Positions 9,525 through 17,324 of a stretch of 64,000 bases of DNA are shown one piece after another. Where the stretch lies: the NCBI RefSeq assembly GCF_900103985.1, contig NZ_FNIE01000003.1, positions 1-64,000 of the forward strand, written 5' to 3'. Below the pieces are notes generated by a model. The model was not told the DNA's origin. It was given only the letters and a program-made list of their open reading frames with translations, and made no database searches. This DNA comes from Actinacidiphila guanduensis. Its GTDB lineage: Bacteria > Actinomycetota > Actinomycetes > Streptomycetales > Streptomycetaceae. The stretch's first letter is position 1, and every line of letters begins with the position of its first letter. A program made the translations under genes and the position numbers.

Positions 9525-9869
9525 TCACCCTTTTGATGTGAACATCGTACACATTGAGAGGTCGTGCGCGGCCGTCATGGCTTCGGGCCCGCCGAACGCC
9601 TCGGTCTCCGGCTCGTAGATCCCGAGCGTGCAGGACTGCGCGGTGCCGTCGGCGACCAGGTCGTCCAGCAGGGCCGTCATGGTCAGCGAGGGGCGGTCGG
9701 CGAGGTAGCGCAGGGGCCAGGGCTGCTTGTTCATGAACCACCAGCCGTAGAGCTGCCCGTCGGCTTCAGCGGCGAGCAGTGCTGGGGCGAGGCGTTGAGT
9801 GATGGCGCGTCGTGCGGTGTCCCGGTTGGGGAAGGTGACGTTGTGCTGCTGCCAGCGGTCGGGAGGCAT
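9525..9869 (-). CDS. Truncated stand-alone lanthipeptide dehydratase C-domain (SpaB_C-like) protein
   Basis: This 114-residue protein matches the beginning of the thiopeptide-type bacteriocin biosynthesis (SpaB_C) domain, which removes glutamate from glutamylated Ser/Thr to form dehydro residues. Visible signatures are WQQHNVTFPNRD, YGWWFMNKQPWPLRYL and IYEPETEAFGGPEAM. Full stand-alone versions are about 280-300 residues and continue after AH-D-L with F-H-x-D-S. Here the reading ends ten residues after AAHDL with unrelated sequence, so roughly two thirds are missing. LanC ends 21 bp upstream and an AAGGA ribosome site precedes the ATG, so it was part of the operon. The complete LanB at 11156 carries its own C-domain, so this remnant may be dispensable. 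Confidence 0.75.
   Translation of the reverse strand: MPPDRWQQHNVTFPNRDTARRAITQRLAPALLAAEADGQLYGWWFMNKQPWPLRYLADRPSLTMTALLDDLVADGTAQSCTLGIYEPETEAFGGPEAMTAAHDLSMCTMFTSKG
9537..9553. promoter_or_regulatory. 17-bp inverted repeat upstream of the epimerase gene
   Basis: TGTGAACATCGTACACA has 7-bp arms around ATC with one mismatch. It sits 40 bp before the epimerase ATG (9497), where an operator of a dimeric regulator would be expected. It lies inside the end of the truncated C-domain gene. No matching regulator gene is adjacent. Confidence 0.4.
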
Positions 9870-9890
9870 CGGGGTGTCCTTCGTTCGGGT

Positions 9891-11159
9891 TCAGGCTGTG
9901 AGCAGGCAGGCGTCCCAGGCGGTGCAGGGTGGTTCCGCGCTGTCGGTGGCGAGCAGTCCGAGCGCGGTTCCGGCGGCTCCGTCGAGCAGGCCGGCACCCG
10001 CCTCGTCCTCCAGGAGGCGGGCGGCTGCGGTGTCCGGAGCGGTGCCGGGCGGGAGCAGCACGGTGAGAAGGGCGGGGATGGTGGCGCGGAGCTGGCCGGC
10101 GTTGGCCGGGGCGGCGTCGGCGGCAGTACGGGCGGTGATGTGGATGAGGCCGGCCAAGCCGTGGCACAGGCCGCTGTCGGTGGTGGCGCGAAGCTGCGCG
10201 GGGTCGGTGAGCGCGTCCAGCAGGGCGTTCTCGGCGTCGGCCTGGAGGCTGGTGTCGCCGAGGGCGAGCGCGGCGAGCTGCTGTGCGCGGGCCAGGCCCG
10301 CCGTGCCGTAGCACCAGCTCGGCCGCAGTGGCGCGCAGGGCGCGAGCCGCCCGGCGCGCAGTTCGTCGCGGGTGATCCAGTACGGCCAGGCGGTGCCTCG
10401 CGCGGTGGTTGTCTTCCACTGCTCCAGCCAGGCCAGGATGGTGCGCATCGCCTGGTGGTGGCCGGTGACGGTGGTGCCGCGGCGGGCGGAGAGCGCGAGC
10501 AGTGCGAGGACCGCGCCGATGCCGTGCGCCATGCCGTGGTTGGCGTGGCCGCCGGGGAATCGGTCGTCCGGGCGGCCGGACGGCCCGGTCGGCGCCCACC
10601 AGCCCGGCAGGCGCTCGTCGTCCTGGGTGACCGGCTCGGTCAGGCGCACGCAGTAGTCGAGGACGGCCCGCGTTACCGGGCCGTCCGGGTCTCGGCGCAG
10701 CAGGTGGGCGCCGTAGCCGCTCAGGCCCCGGATGGCGTCGAACTCGGCGAGCGCCGGGAGCTGCCCGGCGTCGATGCGGCGGTGCGCGGCGTCCAGTCGC
10801 CACCGGGCGTCCGCGGCCACCTGCTGGTCCAGCAGGCCGAGGCCGCGCCGGTAGGAGCCCGGGAGGTGGTCGGCGGCACAGGCCAGGGCGTGCGCGAGGG
10901 CAGGGGCTCCGTAGAAGGGGTGGCTGTCGGGGCCGCGGGTGAAGGGCTGGCGGGTCGCGGCGGCCAGCCAGTCGTGGGCGCGCTGCCAGGGGGCAAGGCC
11001 GGCCGCGGCGCGCTCGATGTGCAGCAGGGCGATGCCGGTCGGCCCGAAGGCGAGGTGCTGCCGGTTGGTGTCGGCCGTGGCCTCCGCTGGCGCCCCGTCG
11101 GGGTGGGCGAGGCGGTCGGCTACGGCGGTAGCCACAGCGTGCGCGGGGCGGTCGGTCAC
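9891..11159 (-). CDS. lanC: Lanthionine synthetase C (LanC) cyclase
   Basis: This 422-residue LanC-family enzyme adds Cys thiols to dehydroalanine or dehydrobutyrine in the lanthipeptide core, closing thioether rings in the cytoplasm. The alpha-toroid motifs are present: HPFYGAPALAHAL, GHANHGMAHGIGAVLALLAL, SWCYGTAGLARA (zinc Cys near residue 283) and GLCHGLAG (zinc Cys-His near 332-333). The GTG at 11159 was chosen because it overlaps the LanB stop by 4 bp (GTGA), indicating translational coupling. The frame is open further upstream, but that portion lies entirely inside lanB. The size is normal for stand-alone cyclases. Confidence 0.93.
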   Translation of the reverse strand: MTDRPAHAVATAVADRLAHPDGAPAEATADTNRQHLAFGPTGIALLHIERAAAGLAPWQRAHDWLAAATRQPFTRGPDSHPFYGAPALAHALACAADHLPGSYRRGLGLLDQQVAADARWRLDAAHRRIDAGQLPALAEFDAIRGLSGYGAHLLRRDPDGPVTRAVLDYCVRLTEPVTQDDERLPGWWAPTGPSGRPDDRFPGGHANHGMAHGIGAVLALLALSARRGTTVTGHHQAMRTILAWLEQWKTTTARGTAWPYWITRDELRAGRLAPCAPLRPSWCYGTAGLARAQQLAALALGDTSLQADAENALLDALTDPAQLRATTDSGLCHGLAGLIHITARTAADAAPANAGQLRATIPALLTVLLPPGTAPDTAAARLLEDEAGAGLLDGAAGTALGLLATDSAEPPCTAWDACLLTA

Positions 11160-14100
11160 GGTCGCCTCCGGGTGCGGGCGGTGAAGGCCAGGGCGGCGGC
11201 ACGCGCGAGGTACAGGCAGAGTTCTTCCTCGGGGAAGTTCACCGCGACGTGCCGGACGAAGTGGACGTGGAGCAGGGAGGTCAGCACGTCGTCTGCGGCG
11301 ATGCCGTCGGTGTGCGGTCCCGGCAGGTGCGGCCTGTAGGCGGCGAGCGCGGCGGCGCGATCGGTCCAGGCGTCCACGATCGCGGTGCCGCCCGGTGCCG
11401 ACCGCAGTGCCGCCCAGTGGCCGCTCGGGTCGGCCAGCGTGACGCTCTCGGCGAACTGCGGGCGGGGCACCGGCGCGGGCGCGGTGGGCGGGATGTGGTC
11501 GATCAGCCAGCGCGCGCCGGCCTGCGGGCTGCCGAGGAAGTCGGCGGCGATGGCGAAGAACTGGGCGGCGACCAGCGGGCGCGGGTCCGGCCGGACGGGC
11601 TGGGCGAGTTGTGCCACTACGGCCCGGGAGTCCGCGCGGAAACAGTCCTCGGCCGCCTCCCACGCCGGCCCGGAGCCCCAGCGGCCCATCTCGCGGTAGG
11701 AGGTGGGGTAGCGCAGGTCCGCCAGCAACCCGGCGGCACACAGGTCGTGCGCCCAGGCGCTGATCGTGTGGGCGGTGTCGGCGAAGTCGTCCGGGTCCGG
11801 CAGGGCGATGCGCAGCCGCAGGTGCTGCTGAGGGTCGCGGAAGCGGATGTAGCACCAGGAGGGGGAGCCCAGGCGGCGCATCAGGTCGGGCACGTGGCGG
11901 GCGAGGATCGCGTCCTGGCGCCGCGGGTCGCCGTACAGGGCGGCCAGCAGCTCCGAGGAGGCCGCCGGAGTCTGGATCTGGTCCGGGGACAGGACGCGGG
12001 AGGGGGTCGGGGCGGGCAGCGCCGGCCAGGCCGCAGGCCGGACCGCTTTGAGGGGGACCACGATCTCGTGCGCCCGGCCCCCGCTCCAGCTGTCCGCGTC
12101 CAGTGAGGCGGCTTCCGTCAGGACCGCCGCGTGGGCACGGTCGAGGTGCTGGCGCAGCAGGCTGTGGTGTCCGGCCTGGTCGAGGTCGAGCGGCAGCCGC
12201 CGGTCGTCCTGGACGAGGTGCACGTGCCGCGGAAGCCGCCTGCGCTCCCGCCAGAGCGACAGCGCGGCATCCCACTCCCGGCCGGGCCGGTGTCGGTCGG
12301 GCAAGTCGCCTGCTTCCAGCCGCCAGCGGGCCGGCGCCAGCACGATGCGGCCGTACCGCAGGCGCGGCAAGAACGGCATGACGGCGGCTGCGCCCCAGTC
12401 GAACACGGTGACCTGGGCGTTCTGGGCCCGGGACACCTCCGTGATCAGCCGGGCCAACGGCGGCGTGTGTTCGGCGAGGTTCAGCGCGTGCATCGACACG
12501 GCCTCGACCCGCAGGCTGCGGGCGGGAGCCGCCAGGTACATCCGGCGCCCGTCGCACGCGAGTGCCAGATCCGCCGGCGTGAGCACCGCAGCATCGGGGG
12601 CACGGTGTTCTTGCAGGCTGATCACCAGCGGCAGCACACGCGGAGTCCGGGTGACGTGCGTGGTGTCGGGCAGCAGCGGGGGAAAGGAGAGCTGCGCCGC
12701 CACGGTGCCCGCGTCGGCGGTGGGCAGATCCGCCAACTCACCCTGGAGCAAATCGCGTTGAGCTGGCGCCAGGACGCTGAGGAAGCGACCGCTGGACACC
12801 CCCGCCCCGCGGGACACGCTCATGATCTCCACGGTGAACTGCCCGCGGGCGGCGTCCCCGAGACTGGCCGCGTCCAGCCGCACGCCGACCTCCAGATGCG
12901 CAGGCACCCGCGGCTCCTGCGGACCCACGTCCAAGCCGGCCACGATCTCGTCGGTCAGCACGACTTCATCGCGGCCGTCGAGCGCCGCGGCCTGCGCGAG
13001 CCGGACCAGCACGTCATCCCGGGGCGACAGACGCCGACGACGCGCGCCCGCCGGGACGCCCGGATAGCCGTCGGGGTAGCCGACGCCGCTGTCCGCGACG
13101 ACCTCCAGCAGCGGCACCATCGTGCCGATGCCGTACCTCTCGTAGAACCGCTGGTGGTACTCGGTCCACGCCTCGGTGCCGTACGGGCGGGCGCAGAGCC
13201 TGGTGAGGAGCGCAGCGGCGCGCTCCACCTCGCGGGCGACCGCCTCTGGGAGCACCACGTCGGCGTCCAGGCGTAAGTCGAGGGCGAGCGGGTGGCGGCG
13301 AAGCCCCGGCACCAGGTCGCGCATACGCGCCGCCGCGGCGTCCCGCCCCTCCGCAGTGCCGCACAGTTCCAACTCGACGCGAACGGCACGCAGTTCCCGC
13401 ACCATGTGTGCGAGGAGGGGGATGGACCCGGCGCCGGCCCCGTCGAGCTGCGCGATGAGGTGGCCGAGAGCGTCGGTCTCGGTGGCCGGCACGTGGAGGC
13501 TGGTGATCAGAACGCGTCGCCGTACCAGGCCCGCCAGCAGCCCGTGGACGCGCTCGGGCGCCACGGCCGGGAACTCGGCCGCCAGCTTGTCGGCCAGTTC
13601 CCCGACCCGGACCGGCGCTCCGGCCGCGCGCAGAACAAGCCGCACCGGCGCCGAGAGATCGACGGCCGCCTCGACAGCTCGGCGCCGACCGGCCGGACCG
13701 TCGTCCTGGTAGGGCACGATGAGGCTCCCGTCGCGCTCGAAAGCCGTGTTGTTGACGACGACCGACAGAAGCGGCAGCAGCTCCCCGCTCCTCTCCAACT
13801 GCTCGATCAGCTTCGTCAGCCACTCCGCACCGGCGCGGGCAACGACCGCGTGGTCCTCGCCCCAGGCGGCCCGCGGAGCACCGAAGGAGGCTGCGGCCAC
13901 TCCGGCGAACAGCCCGAAGGGCGTGGGTCGGTGCAGCGCGCGCAACAGGTAGCGCGCCACCGACAGCCCGACGCGGCGAACGTCTCGCGGAGACGGGGCA
14001 ACGGCCCTGATCAGGGCCTCAGCCTCTTGAGCGAGGACCGGGCTGGCATGGTGCAGCGCCTGCACGAGGCTCGGGTCCCGCCAGACACTGCGAATCCAGG

Positions 14101-14248
14101 CCAGGCGCCCGGCGGTGACCTCCGCCAGTTCTTCGGTCTTGAAGGATCGGTCGTCGAAGTCCGGCCAGGGAAGCCGGGCCGCAGCCGGCCGAGCGACAGC
14201 ACGCACCAGGGCAGTCCCACCTGCCTGGAACGCTTGGGGGGTAGCCAC
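11156..14248 (-). CDS. lanB: Class I lanthipeptide dehydratase (LanB)
   Basis: This 1030-residue full-length LanB-type dehydratase glutamylates Ser/Thr of the precursor with glutamyl-tRNA and then eliminates glutamate. The N-terminal glutamylation domain fills about residues 1-650, with ARYLLRALHRPTPFGLFAGV (near 90-115) and AWTEYHQRFYERYGIGTMVP as typical segments. The C-terminal elimination domain starts near residue 740 and includes SWCYIRFRDPQQHLRLRIAL and YPTSYREMGRWG. The GTG start at 14248 is preceded by AAGGAG 4 nt away. It lies downstream of the precursor gene, separated by a strong hairpin, and overlaps lanC by 4 bp. Confidence 0.94.
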   Translation of the reverse strand: MATPQAFQAGGTALVRAVARPAAARLPWPDFDDRSFKTEELAEVTAGRLAWIRSVWRDPSLVQALHHASPVLAQEAEALIRAVAPSPRDVRRVGLSVARYLLRALHRPTPFGLFAGVAAASFGAPRAAWGEDHAVVARAGAEWLTKLIEQLERSGELLPLLSVVVNNTAFERDGSLIVPYQDDGPAGRRRAVEAAVDLSAPVRLVLRAAGAPVRVGELADKLAAEFPAVAPERVHGLLAGLVRRRVLITSLHVPATETDALGHLIAQLDGAGAGSIPLLAHMVRELRAVRVELELCGTAEGRDAAAARMRDLVPGLRRHPLALDLRLDADVVLPEAVAREVERAAALLTRLCARPYGTEAWTEYHQRFYERYGIGTMVPLLEVVADSGVGYPDGYPGVPAGARRRRLSPRDDVLVRLAQAAALDGRDEVVLTDEIVAGLDVGPQEPRVPAHLEVGVRLDAASLGDAARGQFTVEIMSVSRGAGVSSGRFLSVLAPAQRDLLQGELADLPTADAGTVAAQLSFPPLLPDTTHVTRTPRVLPLVISLQEHRAPDAAVLTPADLALACDGRRMYLAAPARSLRVEAVSMHALNLAEHTPPLARLITEVSRAQNAQVTVFDWGAAAVMPFLPRLRYGRIVLAPARWRLEAGDLPDRHRPGREWDAALSLWRERRRLPRHVHLVQDDRRLPLDLDQAGHHSLLRQHLDRAHAAVLTEAASLDADSWSGGRAHEIVVPLKAVRPAAWPALPAPTPSRVLSPDQIQTPAASSELLAALYGDPRRQDAILARHVPDLMRRLGSPSWCYIRFRDPQQHLRLRIALPDPDDFADTAHTISAWAHDLCAAGLLADLRYPTSYREMGRWGSGPAWEAAEDCFRADSRAVVAQLAQPVRPDPRPLVAAQFFAIAADFLGSPQAGARWLIDHIPPTAPAPVPRPQFAESVTLADPSGHWAALRSAPGGTAIVDAWTDRAAALAAYRPHLPGPHTDGIAADDVLTSLLHVHFVRHVAVNFPEEELCLYLARAAALAFTARTRRRP

Positions 14249-14273
14249 GTGTCTCCTTGCAACCGGGGTTGGG

Positions 14274-14318
14274 GGCGGTCGGTGCCGCCGCGCCAGCGGC
14301 GCGCTGGCACCGACCGCC
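14274..14318 (-). terminator. Hairpin between precursor and lanB (attenuator or processing site)
   Basis: A perfect 13-bp stem, GGCGGTCGGTGCC (14274-14286) with GGCACCGACCGCC (14306-14318), encloses a 19-nt loop that can fold again. There is no T-run on the coding strand. Placed after the precursor and before lanB, it fits partial termination or RNA stabilisation that gives more precursor than enzyme, as is common in lanthipeptide operons. Confidence 0.65.
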
Positions 14319-14339
14319 GTTCACAGCCAGAGGCCAAGG

Positions 14340-14513
14340 TCAGGCGACGTTGGTGGTGCAGGCGCCGCAGGTGCTGCCGCAGTTGTCGTCGGTCAGGCTG
14401 GTCAGCCCAGCCGCGTCCGAGACCTCCAGCAGGGAGACGTTCAGGTCGAACCCGTCCGACTGGCTCGTCGGCTCCTGGACCTGGGTGGCGCTCTGACTGA
14501 CGGGTGGCGTCAT
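14340..14513 (-). CDS. lanA: FxLD-family lanthipeptide precursor
   Basis: This gene encodes a 57-residue precursor peptide. The leader contains GFDLNVSLLEVSD (residues 21-33), the FxLD-type recognition motif, here with Asn (Asn25) where the name-giving Asp usually stands. The core ends LTDDNCGSTCGACTTNVA with Cys at 45, 49 and 52 and several Ser/Thr partners, so up to three thioether rings are possible. The ATG at 14513 was chosen because GGAG lies about 9 nt upstream; an ATG further out would add 19 residues with no leader character. It is the first gene of the lanA-lanB-lanC transcript and follows a short gene operon on the same strand. Confidence 0.88.
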   Translation of the reverse strand: MTPPVSQSATQVQEPTSQSDGFDLNVSLLEVSDAAGLTSLTDDNCGSTCGACTTNVA

Positions 14514-14595
14514 GACAACTCTCCAGGTGACTCGTTGGATGGTGCGGACAGGGTGGTTCTGCCAGAGCACTGACGGCCGGAGCGTAGCGACGGCA

Positions 14596-14832
14596 CTACG
14601 CTCGGGGCTCAGTCCTGGCCATCCCGGCGCGCATGATCGAGCCGGGAAGGTTGGGGGTGGAACGCCGTCCGCCGGTCCGATCCCGAGTCAGGGCCAGCGG
14701 GCGGCCATCATCAGGCCGTGGCAAGTCACCGGCCGGGGCAGCAGCTTGTGCGGCTGCCCATGCGTCTGCAGCCACAGCCGCCGGGGCTTCGAGCCACGCA
14801 AGACGGCAGAAGCGGGAGGTCAGAACGGTCAT
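14596..14832 (-). CDS. Small hypothetical protein, last of a five-gene overlapping operon
   Basis: This 78-residue protein begins MTVLTSRFCRLAWLEAPAAV. Its Ala-rich N-terminal half should be helical, and its second half is basic. The ATG at 14832 overlaps the stop of the preceding gene by 4 bp (ATGA), which supports the start and that it is translated. No known domain was recognised. It ends 82 bp before the lanthipeptide precursor on the same strand, so a role in that cluster is possible but not shown. Confidence 0.6.
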   Translation of the reverse strand: MTVLTSRFCRLAWLEAPAAVAADAWAAAQAAAPAGDLPRPDDGRPLALTRDRTGGRRSTPNLPGSIMRAGMARTEPRA

Positions 14833-15104
14833 TGCAGCCGCCTCGGTCCCGTCGGGCAGCAGTCCGCCCGCCAGCCTTCGTCCTCCGGCGCAATGGCGGC
14901 GCCGGCCCGGAAGCGGGCGCCGCAGATGACGCATCTGCCGGGGTGATCGGCACGCACCCAGTCGGACAGCGAGGCCAGCAGCGAGCTGCGTACTGGGTCA
15001 GCGTCTTCAGCCATGGTGCCCAGGCAGTGCGCGCAGCGCGCTTGCATCAAGCTGGTCAGCTCGCACACGTCCAAAGTGCCGACATCGAGTACCAGAAGGC
15101 TCAT
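14829..15104 (-). CDS. Small four-Cys zinc-ribbon-like protein
   Basis: This 91-residue protein starts MSLLVLDVGTLDVCELTSLM. It carries two Cys pairs, RCAHC (about residues 22-26) and RCVIC (about 57-61), spaced as in small zinc ribbons, and a further Cys pair near the C-terminus. A frame extension to 15230 lacks coding character. The ATG at 15104 overlaps the stop of the 35-codon gene upstream by 4 bp. It may bind zinc and act in protein-protein contacts; the function is unknown. Confidence 0.65.
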   Translation of the reverse strand: MSLLVLDVGTLDVCELTSLMQARCAHCLGTMAEDADPVRSSLLASLSDWVRADHPGRCVICGARFRAGAAIAPEDEGWRADCCPTGPRRLQ

Positions 15105-15208
15105 CGCTTCACCACCGGACGGCGCCGCCACTCGGCGGCCAGTCCAGCGTCGGCCAGCTGGCGGTCGATGTCTCGGCCCTCGTAGTGCTGGTCCGTTGCT
15201 TTGGTCAC
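15101..15208 (-). CDS. 35-residue coupled micro-protein
   Basis: A GTG at 15208 opens a 35-residue frame, MTKATDQHYEGRDIDRQLAD continuing to VVKR. It overlaps the stop of the gene before it by GTGA and the start of the gene after it by ATGA. Overlap at both ends is the main evidence that it is real. The peptide is charged, has no Cys and should be helical. No family was recognised. Confidence 0.6.
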   Translation of the reverse strand: MTKATDQHYEGRDIDRQLADAGLAAEWRRRPVVKR

Positions 15209-15648
15209 GGCAGGTCCTCCAGCAGCTCATCCAGCAGGTCGGACACGGCCATGGCGAGGCGCCGCAGGTGGCCGAGGGCTGCGGTGAAGTCCGCGGGGAA
15301 CCTCTCCGTCAGCAGTCGGAGTGACGCGTCGAAGCGGTGCTGGGACACTCCGCTTGCGGGCTGCTGCGACACGAACACGATTCGCCGGAGGGCGGCATGA
15401 AGCCTCGGCCGGATGTCGGCGATCTCGGCTGCCGTGAGGTCGCCGCCGTACTCGCCGAGAACGGCGTCCAGGTCCTCGAAGATCAGCTCAACGTTTGGAG
15501 TGCTGGGAGTCTCCAGAAGGAACCGCTGCCGAAGTCCGGCCAGCACTCGGGCCTTGGCCCGGGGGCTGTTATCCGCGACCGTGGCGAGGGGATCGGCGTA
15601 GACCTCGGTGGCAACGGTCACCTCGGGTGCCAGCGTGTTGTGGCTCAT
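15205..15648 (-). CDS. Helical regulatory-type protein (DUF6415-like)
   Basis: This 147-residue, mostly helical protein begins MSHNTLAPEVTVATEVYADP. The C-terminal segment ALGHLRRLAMAVSDLLDEL resembles the end of the Streptomyces DUF6415 group linked to natural-product loci; that match is from memory and tentative. The ATG at 15648 overlaps the ATPase stop at 15645 by 4 bp, so it is translated with it. A second frame continuing upstream to 16185 is non-coding on the ATPase region. Confidence 0.65.
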   Translation of the reverse strand: MSHNTLAPEVTVATEVYADPLATVADNSPRAKARVLAGLRQRFLLETPSTPNVELIFEDLDAVLGEYGGDLTAAEIADIRPRLHAALRRIVFVSQQPASGVSQHRFDASLRLLTERFPADFTAALGHLRRLAMAVSDLLDELLEDLP

Positions 15649-16148
15649 CGGTGCGCCCGCCCCGGTGCCGGCAGCCGAAGGAGACACCAGGTCCTCGTGC
15701 CGTCCTCGCTCACGCCCCAGGACGCAGCCAGCGCGCTGACCAGGAGCAGCCCGCGGCCGTTCAGCGCGTCGAGGCTGCTCGCCCGCAGTTGAGGCCGCTC
15801 GGGCGAGCCGTCTTCGACTTCCACCACCAGCAACTCCAGGCAGATCAGCAGGCGGAGGCAGACCACCGGCTGCGTGCCGTAACGGAATCCGTTGGTGACG
15901 AGTTCGCTGATCAGGAGCTGAGCGTCTTCCGCCAGCGCCGACAGGCCCCAGAGGGCCAGCTTCGCCCTTGCGATCTTGCGGAGTTGGCCGACTCTGACGG
16001 CTGTAGAGCTGCGAACGGCCCCGTCCTCGGTCAGGGGTTCGCGTTCGACAGTCATGGAGACGTCCTCCAGGACCTCGGGCAGAGCATCTGCCGGGCATCC
16101 GGGGTGCAGCTCCGCAAGGATCTCCCGGCCCGGTGCAGTGACAGCCAT
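15645..16148 (-). CDS. Anti-sigma-type ATP-binding (HATPase_c) protein
   Basis: This 167-residue GHKL ATPase of the small Streptomyces kind resembles SpoIIAB/RsbW. Motifs are ELVTNGFRYG (N box, near residues 85-95), VEVEDGSPERP (G1 box) and NGRGLLLVSALAASWGV (G2 box). Such proteins bind or phosphorylate anti-sigma partners or act with XRE/DUF397 regulators. The ATG at 16148 has GGAGAGG 5 nt upstream. It is the first gene of a five-gene run with 4-bp overlaps, divergent from the XRE regulator at 16424. Confidence 0.87.
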   Translation of the reverse strand: MAVTAPGREILAELHPGCPADALPEVLEDVSMTVEREPLTEDGAVRSSTAVRVGQLRKIARAKLALWGLSALAEDAQLLISELVTNGFRYGTQPVVCLRLLICLELLVVEVEDGSPERPQLRASSLDALNGRGLLLVSALAASWGVSEDGTRTWCLLRLPAPGRAHR

Positions 16149-16290
16149 GCTTACCTCTCCGCAGCTCAGAGGAGCAGCGCGGCATGAACCGGACCTAACC
16201 CGCCGGTCGCTTCTGCCGTGCTCCTGCCCTTGGTCGTGCTGGCTCAACTACCGTGGCTGGTGACCTCCGTGGCTTGCAACCGAATCGTCG

Positions 16291-16302
16291 CTGAAATTTC
16301 AG
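16291..16302. promoter_or_regulatory. 12-bp perfect palindrome between ATPase operon and XRE gene
   Basis: CTGAAATTTCAG is a perfect palindrome in the 275-bp space between the divergent genes starting at 16148 and 16424. It is AT-rich against its surroundings. It is a reasonable operator for the XRE regulator, inferred from symmetry and position. Confidence 0.45.
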
Positions 16303-16423
16303 TGAGGTCCTGAATTGGACTATGCGCGAGGTTGCACAGGGGGTATCAATGGCAGCGCAGGAGATGCGACACTCTGCGCACGGTGGTAGACAGCACGCAC
16401 AGGCGCTTGGGGGTAGTGCACAG

Positions 16424-17317
16424 ATGGCAGCGAAGCGAGGCGCCACGGGTAGGCGGCTGGAACTGGGCATCCAGCTGAGGCAACTGCGGGAGAACTGCCC
16501 ACCCATCGAGGAGGGCCGCGCCCGCGGGATGACGCGCAGAGCTGCAGTCCGGGGCCTCAAGGCTCTCTCGGAGCCAAGCCTTGCCCGGATCGAGAACGGT
16601 GAGCTGAACTTCCGCCGTAACCCCTCGGATCTGCGGACGCTCCTCAAGAGGTACAGCGTCACGGACGAGTCTCTGATCGAGCAGCTGGTCGAGCTGAACC
16701 GCGAGGGGGTGAACGACGAGTGGCTGACCCAGTACCGAAGCTTCATGCCCACCGGGATGCCGCACTACGTCGGGCTCGAAGCCGAAGCGAGGGCGATCAG
16801 CGCCTACCACCCCACGGTGGTGTACGGGTTGCTCCAGACCGAGGCGTATGCCCGTGCCCTCTTCGAGGTGCAGCGCCCGGTCGAGGACACGACGGCGGAG
16901 TTCATCAAGCGCAATGTCGAGCTGCGCATGGAACGCAAGCGCCGAGTCATGGAGCGGGAGGACCCGGTCCGTACCCACGTCATCCTCGGTGAGGCGGCAC
17001 TGAGGATTCCGGTGGGCGATGATGACGTGATGCGGGAGCAGTACCTGGAGATCATCAAGCTGGCGCGCGAGGACCACGTCTCGATCCAGGTGCTGCCCTT
17101 CAAGCGCGGCTACCGGTCGAGCAACGACTTCACGATTCTGGACCTCGGCGGCGAGCTGCCTGCCCGGGTGCAGACGGACAATGCTTGGGGCGCCGTCTCC
17201 ACGTCGGACAAGCCCCGCGAAGTGGATCGGTTCACCCGCCGGTTCGCCGCGATGGTGGGCGTGGCCCTGGGCCTCGAAGACACCATCAACTTCCTGGAAG
17301 AACTAGCGCGAAGGTAG
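16424..17317 (+). CDS. XRE-family regulator with DUF5753 (Scr1-type)
   Basis: This 297-residue regulator has an N-terminal helix-turn-helix (LELGIQLRQLRE, then LSEPSLARIENGELNFRRNP). It is followed by the large DUF5753 ligand-sensing region, marked by PTVVYGLLQTEAYARALFEV, RKRRVMEREDP, and IQVLPFKRG near the end. The family usually pairs with a small DUF397 protein, and such a gene follows 7 bp later. The ATG at 16424 was chosen by family length and a GGGGGT site 9 nt upstream. In-frame ATGs at 16322, 16349 and 16364 are alternatives. Confidence 0.85.
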   Translation: MAAKRGATGRRLELGIQLRQLRENCPPIEEGRARGMTRRAAVRGLKALSEPSLARIENGELNFRRNPSDLRTLLKRYSVTDESLIEQLVELNREGVNDEWLTQYRSFMPTGMPHYVGLEAEARAISAYHPTVVYGLLQTEAYARALFEVQRPVEDTTAEFIKRNVELRMERKRRVMEREDPVRTHVILGEAALRIPVGDDDVMREQYLEIIKLAREDHVSIQVLPFKRGYRSSNDFTILDLGGELPARVQTDNAWGAVSTSDKPREVDRFTRRFAAMVGVALGLEDTINFLEELARR

Positions 17318-17324
17318 TAGAGCT

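Noticed and set aside
11160-12557. Upstream extension of the lanC frame (465 more codons)
   Set aside because: It lies wholly inside lanB, and the GTGA overlap at 11156-11159 gives a natural start with the LanC domain following directly.
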